DNA from: Isoetes taiwanensis
Lineage: Eukaryota > Streptophyta > Lycopodiopsida > Isoetales > Isoetaceae
Assembly (NCBI GenBank): GCA_021234155.1
Contig: JAJEKV010000060.1
Span: 3,146,451-3,210,450 of the forward strand
DNA length: 64,000 bases
Direction of reading: 5' to 3'
Positions 62,623 through 64,000 of the stretch are shown piece by piece; within the stretch, counting starts at the first letter, position 1, and every line of letters begins with the position of its first letter. The translations under genes and the position numbers were made by a program. The notes below the pieces were generated by a model. The model was given only the letters and a program-made list of their open reading frames with translations, ran no database searches and was not told the DNA's origin.

Positions 62623-63260
62623 TTATAAATAGAAGACTTTCTATCTTGCCTCGACCTCCGGGATCCCTTCCGCCTTCCTTCTCTTCGCTCATCTTCTCCC
62701 CCTCCGCCCTTCCGCCCGCCCCTCCTCCCTCCGATGGCATCTTCATCCTCCTCCACAGCGGCCAATCGCGCCTTTAACTGCTCCCCTTGGACATCACCCT
62801 GCTGTGGTGATGAAGAGATTCAAGGAGGTTCACGACGAAAACAACCGCCTTCGTCAGCGAGAAGATGGAGGTATGCCGATGTTAGAATTCACTAGGGGCA
62901 GCTTTGCATGAGCCAGACCTTGAGCTCGCAGCAACATTAACCAGGTGCCGAGGCCACAGTCAAGGGTCCAGGCGCAGTTTTAACTTTGCACACAACATTA
63001 AGTAGGCTTAGAAGATATGGAGAGAAGAGTTTCGGGCTCGCGGGAGGATGAGAACGGCTGATGCTTTCCTTCTGGGATCATGAAGAACCGTAGCCATTGT
63101 ATATATATTTTTTGTTTCAAAGAAAAATTTGTTCTATTTCTTGCTTCTATCTGTTCTCTTGTTTTGTTTTATTAAAAGATCACCGACGCCGAAATGCCAT
63201 TCTTGCAATTAGGTAGCAATCAATGGATTTCCGTCGATGATCTCCACAAAAATACCTCGT
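62623..63260 (+). other. Promoter-plus-small-ORF tandem unit 2
   Basis: TATA box TTATAAATAG at 62,623-62,632 and ATG at 62,734. The ORF 62,734-62,895 (53 residues) begins MASSSSSTAANRAFNCSPWT. The overlapping frame reads MKRFKEVHDENNRLRQRED, clearly homologous to unit 1. The 3' flank (from 63,176) repeats unit 1: GAAATGCC, then TTGCAATTAGGTAGCAATCA. The offset from unit 1 is about 870-890 bases. Confidence 0.5.
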
Positions 63261-63608
63261 TGTATGTATAAAATTCATAATTTATTAATGGAAAGTGTAT
63301 GTAACACAAATATCTAGCTAGATTATGTGATATAACTTGGTAAATGTAATTTTGCATGTGGATGACAACGCCTATTCACATACGCATAATGGATGACAAC
63401 GTCATGCCAAGGGCGTGTATCTGCCGCCACAATAATGACTTTTTTGTACGCCTGCATACATGTAATGGCTAGGATATGCCGGATCCCATGATGCTTAACA
63501 TAGGCTACCGTTGCCTAATTGAATGCTATAATTTAAGCCTCGTGGGATTATTACACAACTTTTTCGGTGGTGAGTCGCAACCGTAGATTCCAACGTATCT
63601 CTAGTTTC

Positions 63609-63818
63609 TATATATAAACGCATTGAGGCCTTTGTCTTCTATCCGCCATCTTCTGTTCTACCACATCCGCCTCAGCCATCCTCCCTGTTCTCCCATCACT
63701 TTCAATGGCCTCCAGCTCAGTTCCATCCCCGCCGAGATCTTGTCTCAAGTTTTGGTCAAGGAAATTGAGAATATTCACTGAAGCGGAGGAACGGATCCGC
63801 CTTCTAAAAAAAGAATGA
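63609..63818 (+). other. Promoter-plus-small-ORF tandem unit 3 (more diverged)
   Basis: TATATATAAA (63,609-63,618) and an ATG at 63,705 open a 37-residue frame beginning MASSSVPSPPRSCLKFWSRK and containing EAEERIRLLKKE. Leader composition (pyrimidine-rich, CCGCC-containing) and the MASSS start match units 1 and 2. The rest continues past the window edge. Confidence 0.4.
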
Positions 63819-64000
63819 TGAAGACGTCGCCAAGTGGTTGCGTGCAGAGGAAAAGGCCATACAGGAGGAGGGATTTTAGTGCGGCGACAATCGGGGCTGC
63901 ATTTTAGACCCTTGAATTCGCGGCACGAGATATAACCTCAGAGAGGCTTTAGGACGCGAATCGAAGCCGGAGAGGCTGCCCGAGCCCCTTCGACGAGCGG

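Overview
The window looks like intron-rich nuclear DNA from a land plant. It holds one complete 11-exon plant-type secreted subtilase, a Ty3/gypsy element with a chromodomain, Ty1/copia elements with a tRNA-Met-type primer site, and several LINEs. The repeat mix, together with an element family I do not associate with flowering plants, suggests a seed-free plant such as a fern. That placement is an inference with low confidence. Most of the window is mobile-element sequence, nested and decayed.

Left part (1-17.2 kb): a DNA transposon has inserted between the RNase H and integrase parts of a gypsy pol gene. Its two ends carry the same 12-bp terminal inverted repeat (AACAGAGTTGCA) and a 4-bp target duplication (AACA), at 1667-1682 and 13883-13898. 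Inside are (a) a multi-exon gene on the minus strand whose product resembles a ParB-like domain fused to a bacterial-type N4/N6 DNA methyltransferase, (b) a plus-strand gene resembling the DUF7869 family with an RNase-H-like GHTH..ID motif, probably the transposase, and (c) arrays of long palindromes centred on CCGG at a near-constant 42-bp spacing. The element is dead (stops, frameshifts), is interrupted by a truncated copia element, and one end together with the gypsy gag-RNase H block lies in inverted orientation.

Middle part (17-41 kb): AT-rich spacer with a minisatellite is followed by the intact subtilase (22,008-26,069). Downstream is a 1.2-kb Helitron-like insertion carrying a trimer of tRNA-like units. 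The 3' part of the subtilase and its downstream flank were duplicated to 36,381-40,664. That copy lacks the Helitron (a clean empty site), carries a 2.5-kb PIF/Harbinger-like element that has captured fragments of a PHD-finger gene, and is cut on its right by a copia LTR. On its left it is fused to an L1-like LINE.

Right part (41-57 kb): a decayed copia element with its 5' LTR, three related LINE pieces with simple-sequence tails (TTCTA, CT, ATTTC), long AC/AG microsatellites and a fold-back MITE. The last 7 kb (57-64 kb) is richer in GC and holds intronless coding-like remnants that I cannot assign. It also has a short CCCTAA array next to an inverted ATCACACGAC motif, and three tandem promoter-plus-small-ORF units.

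The only intact cellular gene I can support is the subtilase.
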